From the NCBI GenBank assembly GCA_027293665.1, contig JAPUFN010000014.1:1-5520 (forward strand): a stretch of DNA of 5,520 bases. The letters run 5' to 3'. The translations under genes and the position numbers were made by a program. The notes under the pieces are model-generated. The model saw only the letters and a program-made list of their open reading frames with translations, searched no databases and was not told the DNA's origin. The DNA comes from Gammaproteobacteria bacterium (lineage in GTDB: Bacteria > Pseudomonadota > Gammaproteobacteria > Pseudomonadales > Azotimanducaceae). Shown piece by piece: positions 5,084-5,520 of the stretch. Numbering within the stretch: the first letter of the stretch is position 1; the number at the start of each line of letters is the position of its first letter.

Positions 5084-5520
5084 ATGCACGTCGTCATCGC
5101 GCAGATGAGTCACGAAACGAACACGTTTTCTCCAGTAGTCACCGATCTTGCGCGTTTCTCCGGCGGTAGGGACAAGCCGCTGGAAGGTCCGGCGGCTGAG
5201 CGGGTCTATGCGGGTACTGCGAGCTGCATGGGCGGCTACCTGCAGGCGGCAGCGGAATTCGGAGTCGACGTGACTATCCCCGTTGTCGCCGGTGCGCAAC
5301 CTTCAGGGCCGGTGGAGGACGCTGCGTACGAGTACATCACAGGCAAGATCGTGGCCGCGGCGCAAAACGGCTGTGATGCGATGCTGCTGGATCTGCATGG
5401 TGCCATGGTGACCCGCTCGCACGAGGATGGCGAAGGCGAACTGCTGCGGCGTATCCGGGCGGTCACCCCGGATATTCCCATTGCGGTGGCCCTCGATATG
5501 CACGCGAATCTATACCCGGC
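5084..5520 (+). CDS. M81 family metallopeptidase (MlrC/microcystinase C-like), N-terminal part
   Basis: The 145 codons in the window match the N-terminal MlrC domain of the M81 family: MHVVIAQMSHETNTFSPV at the start, with the ETNTFSP motif, then GCDAMLLDLHGAMV (96-109), DGEGELLRRIR (115-125) and VALDMHANL (135-143). Asp103/His105 and Asp138/His140 lie in the D-x-H motifs where zinc ligands of this family are expected. MlrC of sphingomonads degrades linearised microcystin, but most M81 proteins are in bacteria with no such pathway, and their natural substrates are unknown, probably small peptides or amides. No signal peptide. The family usually exceeds 450 residues, so two thirds are missing because the window ends. 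The ATG at 5084 is preceded by a weak GGGGG (5071-5075). It is 76 bases after the cytochrome gene and may or may not share its transcript. Confidence 0.9.
   Translation, partial: MHVVIAQMSHETNTFSPVVTDLARFSGGRDKPLEGPAAERVYAGTASCMGGYLQAAAEFGVDVTIPVVAGAQPSGPVEDAAYEYITGKIVAAAQNGCDAMLLDLHGAMVTRSHEDGEGELLRRIRAVTPDIPIAVALDMHANLYP

Noticed and set aside
4555..5097. A 180-codon minus-strand open frame opposite the cytochrome gene.
   Set aside because: The plus strand has a clear signal peptide and haem motif here; the minus frame shows no domain and fits GC-rich antisense openness.

Overview
The window looks like a chromosomal segment of a Pseudomonadota bacterium. A gammaproteobacterium, possibly marine, is most likely, judging from the mix of families (DUF3012 lipoprotein, DUF1272, YaiI/UPF0178, SoxC with a c-type cytochrome). 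This placement is inferred from gene content only. The DNA is fairly GC-rich and densely coding. No rRNA, tRNA, CRISPR array, transposase or phage gene was seen, and no stretch over 300 bases lacks a gene.

Minus-strand block (1-3035). Seven genes run leftward. First come a HAD-like phosphatase (2421-3035), a NIPSNAP-family protein (1983-2321) and a YaiI/UPF0178 PIN-like protein (1439-1912). After a 124-base gap holding a plausible promoter come four tightly packed genes: a DUF4242 protein (1030-1314), a DUF3012 small lipoprotein (812-1030), a DUF1272 cysteine-rich probable zinc protein (587-805) and a DsbA/kappa-GST-fold 2-hydroxychromene-2-carboxylate isomerase-like protein (1-590, nearly complete). 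The last four are joined by a TAATG overlap, a 6-base gap and an ATGA overlap, so they are very probably co-transcribed and translationally coupled. Their joint role is not known to me. Thiol or metal chemistry is the common thread and makes this the best candidate for an undescribed small system.

Divergent intergenic region (3036-3176). It separates the HAD gene from the plus-strand genes. It contains a perfect 12-base palindrome next to a G-rich Shine-Dalgarno, directly before the GTG start of soxC.

Plus-strand block (3177-5520). A Tat-exported SoxC-type molybdopterin sulfite/sulfane dehydrogenase (3177-4499) overlaps by 14 bases a short mono-haem c-type cytochrome of SoxD/SorB type (4486-5007). 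Together they form a periplasmic molybdoenzyme-cytochrome pair that would oxidise reduced sulfur and pass electrons to the respiratory chain. A cluster of degenerate 12-base repeats follows the cytochrome stop. Then comes the 5' part of an M81/MlrC-like metallopeptidase gene (5084 onward, cut by the window end). No soxXYZAB genes are present in the window, so whether this pair serves a full Sox system or acts alone on sulfite cannot be decided here.
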